A stretch of 64,000 bases of DNA from an uncultured Hydrogenophaga sp. (GCF_958439165.1 NZ_OY288124.1:124001-188000), one strand, 5' to 3'. Positions 8,872 through 18,576 are shown, numbered from the stretch's first letter. Notes: a model not told the origin generated them from the sequence alone. Program-made: numbers and translations.

Positions 8872-10053
8872 TCACTGAATCCAGAGGCGGATCGAGTCCC
8901 AGGCGCGACCGAACACGCCGGCCTCTTCCACGGTGTCGAGCACCGTCAACGGGACTTCAGCCACGGTGGCTCCTGCGGCAGTGGTCACCTTGAGCATTCC
9001 CAGGGCCTGCCCCTTCTGCAAGGGGGCCACGATGGGTTCCGTCCGGATGACCTCGGACTTCAGGCGAGCCCCTTCTCCTGCGGGAACCGAAACCACAACG
9101 CCTTCGGTCCGGCCCAGCTTCACCACATCGGCCTTGCCCTTCCAGACCTTGGGCGTTGCAGCAGGCTGCGCCGCCGCCAGCAGGCGCACCGTGTCGAACG
9201 CGGTGTAGCCCCAGTTCAGCAGCTTCTGGCTTTCAGCTGCACGGGCGTTTTCGCTGGATGCCCCCAGCAGCACGCTGACCAGCCGCCGCTGGCCAGCCGG
9301 GCCGTCGCCCAGACCCGGTACCGGGCGGCGGGCCGTCGCGATCAGGCAATAGCCGGCAGCAGCGGTATGGCCGGTCTTCAGGCCGTCGACGGTCGGGTCG
9401 CGGAACAGCAGCATGTTCCGGTTGGTGTCATTGGTGGTCGGGGTGCCCGGGTAGCGGTACCGCTGGATGGCGTAGTAGCTGACGTACTGGGGAAAGTCGT
9501 TCATCAGCCGGGTGGACAGCCGTGCCAGGTCGCGTGCTGTGGTGGTGTGACCGGGCTCGGTCAGACCTTCCGGGTTGCGGTAGCCGGTGGCGGTCATGCC
9601 CAGCGCCTTGGCCTGATCGTTCATGAGCTGCACGAAACGTTCCACCGACCCGGCCACACCCTCGGCCAAGGCGACGGTGGCGTCGTTGCCGGACTGCACG
9701 ATCATGCCTTTGATGAGGTCCTCAACCGGCACCTGCATCTTGGGATCGATGAACATGCGCGAACCCGGCATCTTCCAGGCGCGCTCGCTCACCCCGAAGG
9801 TCTGCGTCAGGCTGATCTTGCCGGCCTTGAGGGCATCGAACACGATATAGGCGGTCATGAGCTTTGTGAGCGATGCAGGCTCGACCGGGGCATCCGGGTC
9901 CTTGGCGGCCAGCACCTGGCCGGTGGTGACGTCCATCAGCAGATAGGCGCGCGCCGCCACTTCGGGCGGCTGGGGCATCTGCGCCAGGGCAGGCAGCTGA
10001 AGGGCGCAGGCAGCCAGGATGGCCAGCAGGACAGAACGGAAAAAACGGGGCAC
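8872..10053 (-). CDS. dacC: D-alanyl-D-alanine carboxypeptidase (PBP5/6 type)
   Basis: Periplasmic, membrane-anchored penicillin-binding protein that trims the terminal D-Ala of peptidoglycan stem peptides. Residues 1-25 form a signal peptide ending ALAQ. The three catalytic motifs of peptidase family S11 are intact: SLTK (Ser61/Lys64), SGN (121-123) and KTG (226-228). A C-terminal beta-sandwich and a final amphipathic helix (RAWDSIRLWIQ) fit membrane anchoring. It lies 33 bases after the hydrolase gene and directly before the rpsL promoter. dacC versus dacA naming is by convention in this group. Confidence 0.93.
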   Translation of the reverse strand: MPRFFRSVLLAILAACALQLPALAQMPQPPEVAARAYLLMDVTTGQVLAAKDPDAPVEPASLTKLMTAYIVFDALKAGKISLTQTFGVSERAWKMPGSRMFIDPKMQVPVEDLIKGMIVQSGNDATVALAEGVAGSVERFVQLMNDQAKALGMTATGYRNPEGLTEPGHTTTARDLARLSTRLMNDFPQYVSYYAIQRYRYPGTPTTNDTNRNMLLFRDPTVDGLKTGHTAAAGYCLIATARRPVPGLGDGPAGQRRLVSVLLGASSENARAAESQKLLNWGYTAFDTVRLLAAAQPAATPKVWKGKADVVKLGRTEGVVVSVPAGEGARLKSEVIRTEPIVAPLQKGQALGMLKVTTAAGATVAEVPLTVLDTVEEAGVFGRAWDSIRLWIQ

Positions 10054-10086
10054 GAAAGGATCCTCGGGAGAAATGGCGTCCAGGGC

Positions 10087-10710
10087 TCAGGGCCTCAGAT
10101 GCCGCCACACCAGATCCCGCAGCAGCGGGAGCTGGCCATGAAAAAAATGACCGCCGCCAGGCACCACTGTCACCGGCAGGGACTGCGGGCGGGCCCAGTC
10201 CATCACGGACGCCAGCGGCACGGTGTCGTCGGCCTCGCCGTGAACGACCAGGGTTCGGGCGTGGAGTTCCGGCTCAATCGTTGCGACCTGAAACCGGCTG
10301 GCTGCCGTACCCACCAGCACCACATGCCGGATGTCACGCCGGGACTGCACCGCAGCGAGCGCATGGCTGGTGACGAAGGCGCCAAACGAGAAGCCGGCCA
10401 GCACCAGCGGACCCTGTGCAGCAAGCCGCTCGATGACGGCCAGCATGTCGGCACACTCGCCACGCCCCTCATCCCAGGCGCCTGCGCTGCCGCCGACACC
10501 CCTGAAATTGAACCGCACCGCATCAAGCCCGGCCAGGACGGCCGCCCTCGCAAGGGTCTGGACCACCTTGTTGGTCATGGTGCCGCCGAACAGCGGGTGG
10601 GGATGGGCAATGACGGCCGTACCACTGGCCGGGCTCGGGGCCCGGTCGATGGCGGCTTCCAGCACTCCGGCCGGGCCCTCGATCTGCAGCAACTCGGTCT
10701 GGGCGTTCAC
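10087..10710 (-). CDS. Alpha/beta hydrolase of the COG2945 type
   Basis: Cytoplasmic serine hydrolase of unknown substrate. With the GTG start at 10710 the 207-residue product has HPHPLFGGTMTNKVV (36-50), typical of this subfamily, nucleophile elbow GFSFGA (Ser108), acid Asp160 (HGEADDTVP) and His187 (GGGHFFHG). The upstream open frame to 10875 overlaps the ferredoxin gene and codes for unrelated residues, so I chose the GTG, 16 bases after the ferredoxin stop. Confidence 0.8.
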   Translation of the reverse strand: MNAQTELLQIEGPAGVLEAAIDRAPSPASGTAVIAHPHPLFGGTMTNKVVQTLARAAVLAGLDAVRFNFRGVGGSAGAWDEGRGECADMLAVIERLAAQGPLVLAGFSFGAFVTSHALAAVQSRRDIRHVVLVGTAASRFQVATIEPELHARTLVVHGEADDTVPLASVMDWARPQSLPVTVVPGGGHFFHGQLPLLRDLVWRHLRP

Positions 10711-10726
10711 GGCGCGGGCGAACGGA

Positions 10727-11062
10727 TCAACGGCCGACGTCGGGGGGTGTGACCAGCCGCTCCACCACCACACCATCCCGCAGATGCGAGGTGACGATCT
10801 CGTCGATGTCGGCCTGATCGACATAGGAGTACCAGACCGCTTCCGGGTAGACGACGGCAATCGGACCACCTGCACAACGGTCCAGGCAGCCGGCCTTGTT
10901 GACCCGCACCTTGCCCTGCCCCAGCAGCCCCAGGGCCTTGGATTGGGATTTGCAGCGCTCGAAGGCGGCCTGGGCCTTGTGGTCGGCGCAACAAGCTTCG
11001 CCGTCGCGCTGGTTCAGGCAGAAGAAGATGTGCCGCTGGTAGTAGGAGGTCGGATCAGCCAT
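10727..11062 (-). CDS. Thioredoxin-like [2Fe-2S] ferredoxin
   Basis: Small soluble electron-transfer protein (COG3411 type, 111 residues). Cysteines at 15, 24/25, 59 and 63 (FFCLNQR, EACC, AGCLDRC) match the ligand pattern of the thioredoxin-fold ferredoxins. It lies 9 bases after the VanZ-like gene and before the hydrolase, probably in one transcript. The partner enzyme is not evident. Confidence 0.88.
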   Translation of the reverse strand: MADPTSYYQRHIFFCLNQRDGEACCADHKAQAAFERCKSQSKALGLLGQGKVRVNKAGCLDRCAGGPIAVVYPEAVWYSYVDQADIDEIVTSHLRDGVVVERLVTPPDVGR

Positions 11063-11071
11063 CCGGCGATT

Positions 11072-12166
11072 TTAGGGCCGCGGGGGCGCCGCCACCGCCC
11101 TCAGTCCGTAGATGAGCGCTGCAAACGGCCAGAGCCAGCCCAGCCACTGGGACAAGCCATGAAAGCGGATGAACCTCCCCTGCTCCCAGGCCTCGAGCGA
11201 CTGGGCAAAGTAAGGCGTGTCGGCCGACTGGTTGAGCACTGTCAGCAACACCGCCAGCACCAGCAGCATCAGGACGTTGCAAAGGCGCCGTGGCAACCAA
11301 AGTGCCACCAGCGCCACGGCGCCGGCCAGGGCGATTCCGGCCAGCACAGGCGGATGGATCCAGGCCCAGGCATGGGACGGCCCGTAGGTGAGCGCAGCCG
11401 ACAAGGAGGCCACCGCCATGGCCAGTCCGAACAGCAGGGGAACGAACGCCAGCCGGCCGCGCAACGTCCGCAGATCCGAAAAGCCCAGCAGAAGGGGGGC
11501 GAGCAGACCCAGTGCAATGCAGCAGGCCTCCGACAACGGGCTCAACGGCAGGGTGGCGAGCTGATCCACCGGCAGCCACAGTGCAAACGGCGTGCCTTCC
11601 ACCACTTCCTCCAGCCAGGCCAGCGCACGCGCACCTACCTGCCCCAGTCCGAACGGCACCTGGGCCGGATACAACAAGGCGAACGGCCACAGCGCCAAGA
11701 GGACCAGACCACCATGGGCATGAGGAGCAAACCAGTCGGCGCGGAAGCGTGACCAGGCATCCAGCCAGCCCAGGCGCTGCAGCACGTTGGCCAGCCCGGC
11801 TCCCAAGGCCCCGCCGGCCGTGTTGAGGACCAGGTCGACATTCGATGGAACACGGGCCGGCAGAAAGTTCTGGAGCGTTTCGACCGACAGCGACAGGGCA
11901 CCACAGGCCAGCGTGGCCCACACGGCTGCGCGCAGGGCCAGCCCGGCCCTCAGCAGCGTCACCGCCAGGAGGAATCCCAGCGGGGCATAGCCCACCAGGT
12001 TCGACAGGACGTCGAAGCCGGTCCAGTACTGGGGAAAGGGAGCTGCCAGAAACGCCAGGGGGGCCACCCCCTGGACCCGCCAACCCTCGAACGGGTACAG
12101 GCTCGCGTAGACGATCAGGCCGGCGAACAGCAGACCCAGTGGCAGGGCAGAGCTGGGTCGGGCCAA
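11072..12166 (-). CDS. VanZ-family membrane protein
   Basis: Polytopic inner-membrane protein with a VanZ domain. The signature region SLSVETLQNFLPARVPSNVD then LVLNTAGGALGA (about residues 95-130) is clear, followed by further membrane segments up to the GL-rich C-terminus. The function of most VanZ-like proteins is unknown; VanZ itself gives low teicoplanin resistance. I place the start at TTG 12166 because the frame further upstream overlaps hemJ and is not protein-like. No good ribosome-binding site is visible, so the start is uncertain. About 364 residues. Confidence 0.75.
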   Translation of the reverse strand: MARPSSALPLGLLFAGLIVYASLYPFEGWRVQGVAPLAFLAAPFPQYWTGFDVLSNLVGYAPLGFLLAVTLLRAGLALRAAVWATLACGALSLSVETLQNFLPARVPSNVDLVLNTAGGALGAGLANVLQRLGWLDAWSRFRADWFAPHAHGGLVLLALWPFALLYPAQVPFGLGQVGARALAWLEEVVEGTPFALWLPVDQLATLPLSPLSEACCIALGLLAPLLLGFSDLRTLRGRLAFVPLLFGLAMAVASLSAALTYGPSHAWAWIHPPVLAGIALAGAVALVALWLPRRLCNVLMLLVLAVLLTVLNQSADTPYFAQSLEAWEQGRFIRFHGLSQWLGWLWPFAALIYGLRAVAAPPRP

Positions 12167-12170
12167 AACG

Positions 12171-12599
12171 TCAGAAAGGTTTGACGACCACCAGCACCAC
12201 GGCCACCACCAGCATGAGCACCGGCGCCTCGTTGAACCAGCGGTACCAGACGTGGCTGCGCCGGCTGACCCCCATCTCGAACTGCCGGACCATCCGACCG
12301 CACACGTGGTGGTAACCCAGGGCCAGCACGACCACGGCCAGCTTGGCGTGCATCCAGCCGTTGCCCGGTCCGCGGCCGATGCCATAGCCCAGCCACAGCC
12401 ACAGGCCCAGGACCAGCGCCGGCACGGCCAGCAGGGTGGTGAAGCGCATGAGCTTGCGTGCCATCAGGAGCAAGCGCTCACGCTCGGCGACGCTCTCGGG
12501 CGGCACCATGGCCAGGTTGACGAAGATCCGCGGCAGATAGAACAGTCCGGCGAACCAGCTGGCCACGAACACGATATGGAAGGATTTGACCCAGAGCAT
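12171..12599 (-). CDS. hemJ: HemJ-type protoporphyrinogen IX oxidase
   Basis: Membrane enzyme that oxidises protoporphyrinogen IX to protoporphyrin IX in heme synthesis. The 142-residue product shows the family pattern: WVKSFHIVFVASWFAGLFYLPR at the N-terminus (His8), WMHAKL (about 82-87) and RWFNEAPVL near the C-terminus, over four membrane helices. It starts the minus-strand run hemJ-vanZ-ferredoxin-hydrolase-dacC. hemB lies 1.6 kb away but in the other direction. Confidence 0.88.
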   Translation of the reverse strand: MLWVKSFHIVFVASWFAGLFYLPRIFVNLAMVPPESVAERERLLLMARKLMRFTTLLAVPALVLGLWLWLGYGIGRGPGNGWMHAKLAVVVLALGYHHVCGRMVRQFEMGVSRRSHVWYRWFNEAPVLMLVVAVVLVVVKPF

Positions 12600-12620
12600 G
12601 GAGCCAGTTTAGCCCGGGCG

Positions 12621-12649
12621 AAAAAAAACCCGGTCACCAGGACCGGGTT
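12621..12649 (-). terminator. Intrinsic terminator after the kinase-like gene or small RNA
   Basis: On the minus strand: AACCCGGT (12649-12642), 7-base loop, ACCGGGTT (12634-12627), running into a T8 tract to 12621. It has the full form of a Rho-independent terminator. It ends transcripts coming from the right, 190 bases beyond the stop of the gene at 12840, and separates them from hemJ. Confidence 0.85.
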
Positions 12650-12724
12650 GGGAAGCCTTTTTGCTGTCACACACCAAGGCACCCGCTCAGGGAGGAAAAG
12701 CGGGGAGCTCACTTGCGCAAGCCC
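12621..12724 (-). ncRNA. Candidate small RNA with an anti-Shine-Dalgarno loop
   Basis: On the minus strand, a promoter-like TTGGAT (12754-12759), 17-base spacer, TAACAT (12731-12736) would start an RNA near 12724, ending at the terminator at 12621: about 104 bases. The RNA would have a 6-bp hairpin (CCCGCT/AGCGGG, 12704-12682) whose 11-base loop contains UUUCCUCCC, complementary to ribosome-binding sites. No protein frame fits. The alternative is that this is just the long 3' untranslated region of the gene at 12840. All inferred from sequence. Confidence 0.35.
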
Positions 12725-12763
12725 GCCGAAATGTTACCCCAGCAGGTGCTGGAATCCAACGCA

Positions 12764-12783
12764 ACCTGTCAGATCTGACATTG
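12764..12783. promoter_or_regulatory. Lux-box-like palindrome
   Basis: The 14-base perfect palindrome TGTCAGATCTGACA (12767-12780) lies in ACCTGTCAGATCTGACATTG, close to the LuxR-family operator pattern (ACCTGT...ACAGGT). It lies just upstream of the minus-strand promoter-like site of the candidate small RNA, centred about 52 bases before its presumed start. No luxR/luxI gene is in the window, so binding by such a regulator is only a guess. Confidence 0.35.
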
Positions 12784-12839
12784 TTTCGCCAACTGATTCT
12801 GTGCTTGGAGCAACACCACACGCTGCTGCGTGCGGTTCG

Positions 12840-13958
12840 TCACATCATTTTGGCCAGCTCGAACATCACGGCCGTGCCCAGCGCTTCGCGGACGTTGCCG
12901 CGGCCCACCTTGGCCATGGACATCTCGTCGAAGCCGGACATGTCGAAGGAGTTGTTGTCGGCCGAGATCTCGACGAACGGGAACTCCATGACGTCGCGCA
13001 GCACCTCCTTGCGGAAGGCATCGAAGCCGGGGCCCTTGAGATCGGAATCGATGACGATCAGGCTGGGCATGCGGCGACGCAGCGCATCGCGGGCCTGGTC
13101 GATGTCGACCACGCTGTCGGACATGATGCCGATCTCGCGCAGTGCATCCCGGACGTCGGCACGGACCTGCAGGCTGGGGGAGATGGTCAGGGCGTAGACG
13201 CCTTGCAGAGACTTGAACATCGACGACTGGTCGTCCGACAGGTCAACCGCCGCAATGCCGTCGACCGCCTGCACGGTCCGGGTGAACATGGCGGTGACGG
13301 AAACGTTGTCCTCGCTGACCTCACGCTTGAGTTCGATGCCGCCGGCGGCCTGGGCGATCTGGCGAACCAGCAGCCAGGCCATGCCGTCCAGCTGCGCGTG
13401 GCTGGAAGCGGGCACGCCGTCGTTGTTGGCGCGGATCTGCAGGCGGGCGTGCGGCGGCCAGCTGTTGATGTCCAGCCGCACATCGACGCGCTGGCCGAAG
13501 GGCATGGCCCAGTCGAGCACGGCGTTGACGAATGCGTAGGCCACCGTCGGATCGGTCAGCACGTCCACCGGCTTGAGCTTGCGACGGAGTTCGATGCCCA
13601 CGACGGCAAATTCCTTGCGACGCTCCTGCAGCAGGCTCTCGACCAGCTCGGCCAGGTTGATGCGCTCGTGCGACTGGCGGATGCGGCCGGCATGGAAGCG
13701 ATGGATCTGCTGCGCCACCAGGCCGGCCTGCTTGATGCGCTCGGCCGGAATGCTCAGCGCACGGTGCTCCATGCGGGTGATGCGTTCCTTGAGCAGCAGC
13801 TGGTCCAGATTGTTCTGGAGCGCGCTCAGGCTCTGGGTGATCTGGTCGGCCAGCCCCTGGACCAGCGTGGGCCAGTGGGCGTCGATCGACCATTCTTCAG
13901 AATCGTCCTGGGTGACCTGGGGCATGGGGTTGGAAACGACTTGCTTGAGGGTGGACAT
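12840..13958 (-). CDS. Degenerate sensor kinase fused to a receiver-like domain
   Basis: A 372-residue soluble protein starting MSTLKQVVSNPMPQV at 13958. Residues about 45-130 are helical and look like a kinase dimerisation region without an evident phosphoacceptor His motif. Residues about 130-245 resemble a GHKL ATPase core with a weak N-box (FVNAVLDWA) and no clear G boxes. Residues about 255-372 resemble a response-regulator receiver: a possible acceptor Asp in VIDSDLKG and a late Lys in MAKVGR. It probably acts as a pseudokinase or scaffold. It is followed by 190 bases and a terminator. A much longer open frame through hemB is a shadow. Confidence 0.65.
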   Translation of the reverse strand: MSTLKQVVSNPMPQVTQDDSEEWSIDAHWPTLVQGLADQITQSLSALQNNLDQLLLKERITRMEHRALSIPAERIKQAGLVAQQIHRFHAGRIRQSHERINLAELVESLLQERRKEFAVVGIELRRKLKPVDVLTDPTVAYAFVNAVLDWAMPFGQRVDVRLDINSWPPHARLQIRANNDGVPASSHAQLDGMAWLLVRQIAQAAGGIELKREVSEDNVSVTAMFTRTVQAVDGIAAVDLSDDQSSMFKSLQGVYALTISPSLQVRADVRDALREIGIMSDSVVDIDQARDALRRRMPSLIVIDSDLKGPGFDAFRKEVLRDVMEFPFVEISADNNSFDMSGFDEMSMAKVGRGNVREALGTAVMFELAKMM

Positions 13959-14137
13959 GATGACACCGGTGCGTCTAGGGTTAACGGGTACGGGTATAAA
14001 TCGCAATGTTTTGTTACATCCGAAGTTAACACCTTTGGGTAGCTCAGCGCCAGTGTTTTTTGGTGCAAAGGCGGCCATTCGCGTGCGTTTCGGCACACTT
14101 GCGGGCCGCTCGGAGGGGTATCTCGCGGCGACAGAAG

Positions 14138-14158
14138 GCCGGTGCCGGAACGCCGGCC
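14138..14158 (+). other. GC hairpin in the hemB leader
   Basis: GGCCGG (14138-14143) pairs with CCGGCC (14153-14158), and GCCGG/CCGGC with an AACG tetraloop nests inside. It ends 19 bases before the hemB ATG, where it could influence translation start. No known regulator recognises it as far as I can tell. Confidence 0.3.
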
Positions 14159-14177
14159 GGGTTTGCCACAATAGGCC

Positions 14178-15179
<1,002 letters not shown>

Positions 15180-15195
15180 ACCCGGAGCCACGGGC

Positions 15196-16308
15196 ATGCG
15201 CGTCTTCCACGTCCAGCCCGGCGCCGTCGTCGAATCGGCGGGCGTGCCCATGACGTTGCCGCCCAAGGGCTTTCTCTGGATCGCCTGCGGCCGGCGCGAG
15301 TTCGAACTCGAGCACGGCAACGTGCAGGCAGCCCTGCAGGTGATGTGCGGCACCACCCTGGTCGACCTCCACGTGTCCGACCTCATCAACAACCAGCTGC
15401 CCTCGCACTACGACTACACGTCCCAGTACGACATCGTGGTGTTCCGCCGGCTGGCGGCCGGACAGTCGGAACACGATGTGGAGCAGACCGGACCCTCGCA
15501 CACCGGCGCGCAGCGGCGTGGCGGGCCGCCGGTGCTGCGCCGCATCGACACCAGCCCGGTGGGCTTTGCCGTGTTCGACCGGGTGCTGCTCACCGTGCAC
15601 CCGGCCAGCTGCGGCGTGCTGGATCAGTACTCGGCGCGGCTGCTGGCGAGTGCCACCGCCGCATCACGCGCCGCCGGCGTGAACCTGCCGGTCAGCTCGG
15701 CCGACCTGATGCTGCGCATCATCAACCAGATGGTCGACGGCTACCTCGACCTGCGGCGCGAACTCACGCGCCAGCTTGACCACTGGCAGGCCGAGCTGCT
15801 GCACCCCAAGACACGGTTCACCAACTGGAGCTCACTGCTGGACGCACGCATCTCGCTGCACCATCTGGACGAAATCTGCGAAGACCAGCGCAGCGCCATC
15901 CAGGACTGGACCGAGGCTCTGGCCGGCTGGGAACCGAACGACGCCATCGGCGGGCAACGGGGGCTGGAGCTGCTGCGCGTACGCTCGCGGGACGTGCTCG
16001 AACACATCGAGCGGGTGGTGCACCATGTGCGGCGGCTGGAACAGAACGCCGAGACGGCGGTGCAGATGCACTTTTCAGCGCAGAGCAACCGCACCAACGA
16101 CATCATGCGCACGCTCACGGCGCTGACCGCGATCTTCCTGCCCCTGAACCTGATCGCCGGCATCTTCGGCATGAACTTCGATTTCATCCCGCTGATCCAC
16201 CTCGAGACCGGCTTCTGGTGGGCCATGGGTTCGATGGCCCTGACCACCGTGGCGCTGGTCGCCGTGTTCTGGCGCAAGCGCTACCTGGCCCGGTCAGCGG
16301 GGCGCTGA
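15196..16308 (+). CDS. CorA-family divalent cation transporter
   Basis: Inner-membrane magnesium/cobalt or zinc channel. The 370-residue product has a long soluble N-terminal funnel domain (1-300), then two C-terminal helices with the signature GMN at 325-327 (GIFGMNFDFIPL). This is the CorA rather than the pure ZntB layout, although substrate cannot be told from sequence. It lies 16 bases after hemB and overlaps the convergent amidohydrolase gene by 15 bases. Confidence 0.85.
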   Translation: MRVFHVQPGAVVESAGVPMTLPPKGFLWIACGRREFELEHGNVQAALQVMCGTTLVDLHVSDLINNQLPSHYDYTSQYDIVVFRRLAAGQSEHDVEQTGPSHTGAQRRGGPPVLRRIDTSPVGFAVFDRVLLTVHPASCGVLDQYSARLLASATAASRAAGVNLPVSSADLMLRIINQMVDGYLDLRRELTRQLDHWQAELLHPKTRFTNWSSLLDARISLHHLDEICEDQRSAIQDWTEALAGWEPNDAIGGQRGLELLRVRSRDVLEHIERVVHHVRRLEQNAETAVQMHFSAQSNRTNDIMRTLTALTAIFLPLNLIAGIFGMNFDFIPLIHLETGFWWAMGSMALTTVALVAVFWRKRYLARSAGR

Positions 16309-17241
16309 GGGCAGCGCCGCAGGATCCGGCAGGTTGAACAGGCGGGCTGCGTTGCCCCAGGCAATGCGGCGGGCCACGTCCGGCGGCAGGCCACCCAGCC
16401 AGACCCGGTAGTCCTGCATCAGCCGACCGTACGACTGCCAGCGCGCATTGACCCAGGTGTCGGAGCCGGCGAGGAAACGGTCCGGGTGGCGCAGCATCAG
16501 GTCGCGCCACGCGGGGCACAGCTGCCCGCCCTCGCAGGTGAGCCCCGGGCGGTACGACAGCTCGCCCATCAGGCCGGGGTAGCGCTGCAGCAGCGCCTCC
16601 ACCTCGGCTGGCGAGGTGCCACCGATGCCGGTGTGGGCCCAGATGAGCTGGAGCCTCTGCCCGCGCGACGGCGTGGCCTGCATCAGCAGGTCGATGGCGG
16701 CCTCGTCCACATGGGCCAGCACCACCAGGTCTTTCTCTTCGGCCAGCGCCATGAGCTGCTGTGCGACCGGGCCGCGCGCATTGGCACTGTCGTACAGGTG
16801 GAACTCGCCCAGGCCACGGTAGGGGCCGGCGGCGGTGCCGCGCTCCAGCTCACTGCGCACCAACTCCACGATGGAAGGGTCGCGGAACCAGTTGTTGTAG
16901 TCCGCCCGGTTGCGGTAAAGACGCACGAAGGGCACCACGGTGACGCCAGCCGCAGCGGCCTGCTCGCGAGCCGCAGCCAGGGCCCGGGTGCCGTCGTTCG
17001 GACGGGAATTGGCGAGCACGCCGCGCACGCCGCTCTCGCGCATGCGCTGCAGCACGTCGGGCAGCGGGTGGGGACAGGCCGCCGATGGGGCCGGCGCGTG
17101 CACGCACGCCTCGTCGTTGTAGTGCAGGTGGGCGTCGAACAACGGGCCGCTGTAGTCGGCCGACTGCACCAGGCCGGACCCGACAAGCGCCAGGGCCGCC
17201 AGAACACCCCGAAGCACCGGAACGCGGCGTGCGGCGCCCAT
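16294..17241 (-). CDS. Exported amidohydrolase-2-type metallohydrolase
   Basis: TIM-barrel hydrolase of unknown substrate. From the ATG at 17241 there is a short signal peptide (VPVLRGVLAALALVGSGLVQS) then the metal motif FDAHLHYN (about residues 37-44), and later HxD-type positions (LAHVDEAAID; IWAHTGIGG; FLAGSDTWV). 315 residues. It starts four bases after the stop of the dienelactone-hydrolase-like gene. The longer frame upstream of 17241 is a shadow of that gene. Confidence 0.75.
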   Translation of the reverse strand: MGAARRVPVLRGVLAALALVGSGLVQSADYSGPLFDAHLHYNDEACVHAPAPSAACPHPLPDVLQRMRESGVRGVLANSRPNDGTRALAAAREQAAAAGVTVVPFVRLYRNRADYNNWFRDPSIVELVRSELERGTAAGPYRGLGEFHLYDSANARGPVAQQLMALAEEKDLVVLAHVDEAAIDLLMQATPSRGQRLQLIWAHTGIGGTSPAEVEALLQRYPGLMGELSYRPGLTCEGGQLCPAWRDLMLRHPDRFLAGSDTWVNARWQSYGRLMQDYRVWLGGLPPDVARRIAWGNAARLFNLPDPAALPSAPR

Positions 17242-17245
17242 GGCG

Positions 17246-17938
17246 TCAGCCCAGGTGGCGGGCGAAGAAGGCCAGCGTGCGTTCGCGCGCCGTGCGGGCT
17301 GCCTCGGCGTCGAACGAGCCGCGCTGGTCGCAATTGAAGCCGTGGTTGGCCTGGTACACATGCACCTCCACACCGGGCTGGTTCTGGCGGAAAGCCTCGA
17401 CCGTGTCGAGCGGAATCCAGTGGTCCTGGTCGCCGAAATGGGCCAGCACCGGCACCTTCGGCTGGCGGACTGCATCGGGCTGGGCGGTCATGCCGCCGCC
17501 GTAGTAGGGCACGGCGGCCGACAGACCGGTGAGGCTGCAGGCCGAGCGCCAGGTGAGCAGGCCACCCCAGCAATAACCCACGATGCCGACCTTGCCGGTG
17601 CCACCGGCCTTGGCCGCGTGGTCGATGGCGGCCTGGATGTCGGCCATCACCCCGGGTTCGGGCAGGCCGTCCACGGCGGTCTTGAAGCCGAAACCGGTGC
17701 CCATGTCGGCCTCGGTGTAGCCCAGTTCGACACCCGCCTGCACCCGGTGGAAGGTGGCCGGTGCGACCACGAAGTAACCCTCGGCGGCATAACCGTCGGC
17801 CACCGAACGGATGTGCGAGTTGACGCCGAAGATTTCCTGCAGCACCACGATGCCGCCCTTGGGCGTGCCGGCCGGCTCGGCCACGTAGGCGGGGAAGCTG
17901 TGGCCGTCAGCGGCCGTGAGGTGGATGGTCTGACCCAT
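17246..17938 (-). CDS. Dienelactone hydrolase family protein
   Basis: Alpha/beta hydrolase with a Cys nucleophile. The 230 residues contain QEIFGVN (Glu35 region), GYCWGG (Cys123), the Asp of HFGDQDHWIP and the His of YQANHGFNC: the full triad of carboxymethylenebutenolidase-type enzymes. The substrate is unknown; no catechol pathway lies nearby. It lies between the isomerase-like gene (35 bases upstream) and the amidohydrolase. Confidence 0.88.
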   Translation of the reverse strand: MGQTIHLTAADGHSFPAYVAEPAGTPKGGIVVLQEIFGVNSHIRSVADGYAAEGYFVVAPATFHRVQAGVELGYTEADMGTGFGFKTAVDGLPEPGVMADIQAAIDHAAKAGGTGKVGIVGYCWGGLLTWRSACSLTGLSAAVPYYGGGMTAQPDAVRQPKVPVLAHFGDQDHWIPLDTVEAFRQNQPGVEVHVYQANHGFNCDQRGSFDAEAARTARERTLAFFARHLG

Positions 17939-17973
17939 GGTGATGAACTCCTGTGCGGGATGTGGGATGGGAT

Positions 17974-18576
17974 TCAGCGCTGCAGCAGGCGGCGCTGGAC
18001 GAAGTCGAGGCGGTCCTGGCCCCAGAAGATCTCGCCGTCGATGACGAAGCTCGGCGCGCCGAACACGCCGGCGTCGATCGCGGCCTGGGTGTGCGCATCC
18101 AGATCGGCCTGGGCCTGCGGCTCCAGGGAGGCGGCCAGCCGGTCGGCCGGCAGCCCCTGCTGCGCCAGCAGCTGCGCCAGCGTGGCCGGGTCGGCGATAT
18201 CAAGCTCGTGCACCCAGACCGCCGAGAGCACCTCGCCGGTGAGGGCCAGCGCGGCATCGGTGCCATCGAGCCGATCGACCGTGACGATGAGACGGGAGGC
18301 CGGATCACCGGCCACCGGGAAGAAGCGCGGCTGCAGGTTCAGCGGCAACTTGAGCCACTGGGCGAAGCGTTCCATTTCCACCAGCCGGTAGGCCTGGCGC
18401 TGGGGGGCCCGCTTGGGCAGCGGCAGGCCGCCCGAGACCGGGAAAACGCGGCCCAGGTCCATGGGGCGCAGGCGGACGGTGACGCCGGCGTCGCGGGCCA
18501 TGGCCACGAAGCGGGCGTGACCGAGGTAGGTCCAGGGGCTTTGGGGGGCAAGGAAGTAGTCCACTGTGGGACGCAT
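17974..18576 (-). CDS. 2-hydroxychromene-2-carboxylate isomerase-like, DsbA-fold protein
   Basis: Thioredoxin-fold enzyme of the kappa-class GST/HCCA isomerase family, 200 residues. It has the N-terminal DYFLAPQSPWTYLG with the Ser of the glutathione-activating site (SPWTYLG, residues about 13-19), and the C-terminal FGAPSFVIDGEIFWGQDRLDF signature. First of three genes with the dienelactone hydrolase and amidohydrolase, possibly for aromatic or lactone compounds. That role is inference. Confidence 0.85.
   Translation of the reverse strand: MRPTVDYFLAPQSPWTYLGHARFVAMARDAGVTVRLRPMDLGRVFPVSGGLPLPKRAPQRQAYRLVEMERFAQWLKLPLNLQPRFFPVAGDPASRLIVTVDRLDGTDAALALTGEVLSAVWVHELDIADPATLAQLLAQQGLPADRLAASLEPQAQADLDAHTQAAIDAGVFGAPSFVIDGEIFWGQDRLDFVQRRLLQR

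Noticed and set aside
13959..14177. Two GTTAAC palindromes and a TGTTACAT box as an OmpR-like site
   Set aside because: Too short and degenerate to support an operator in the hemB divergent region.
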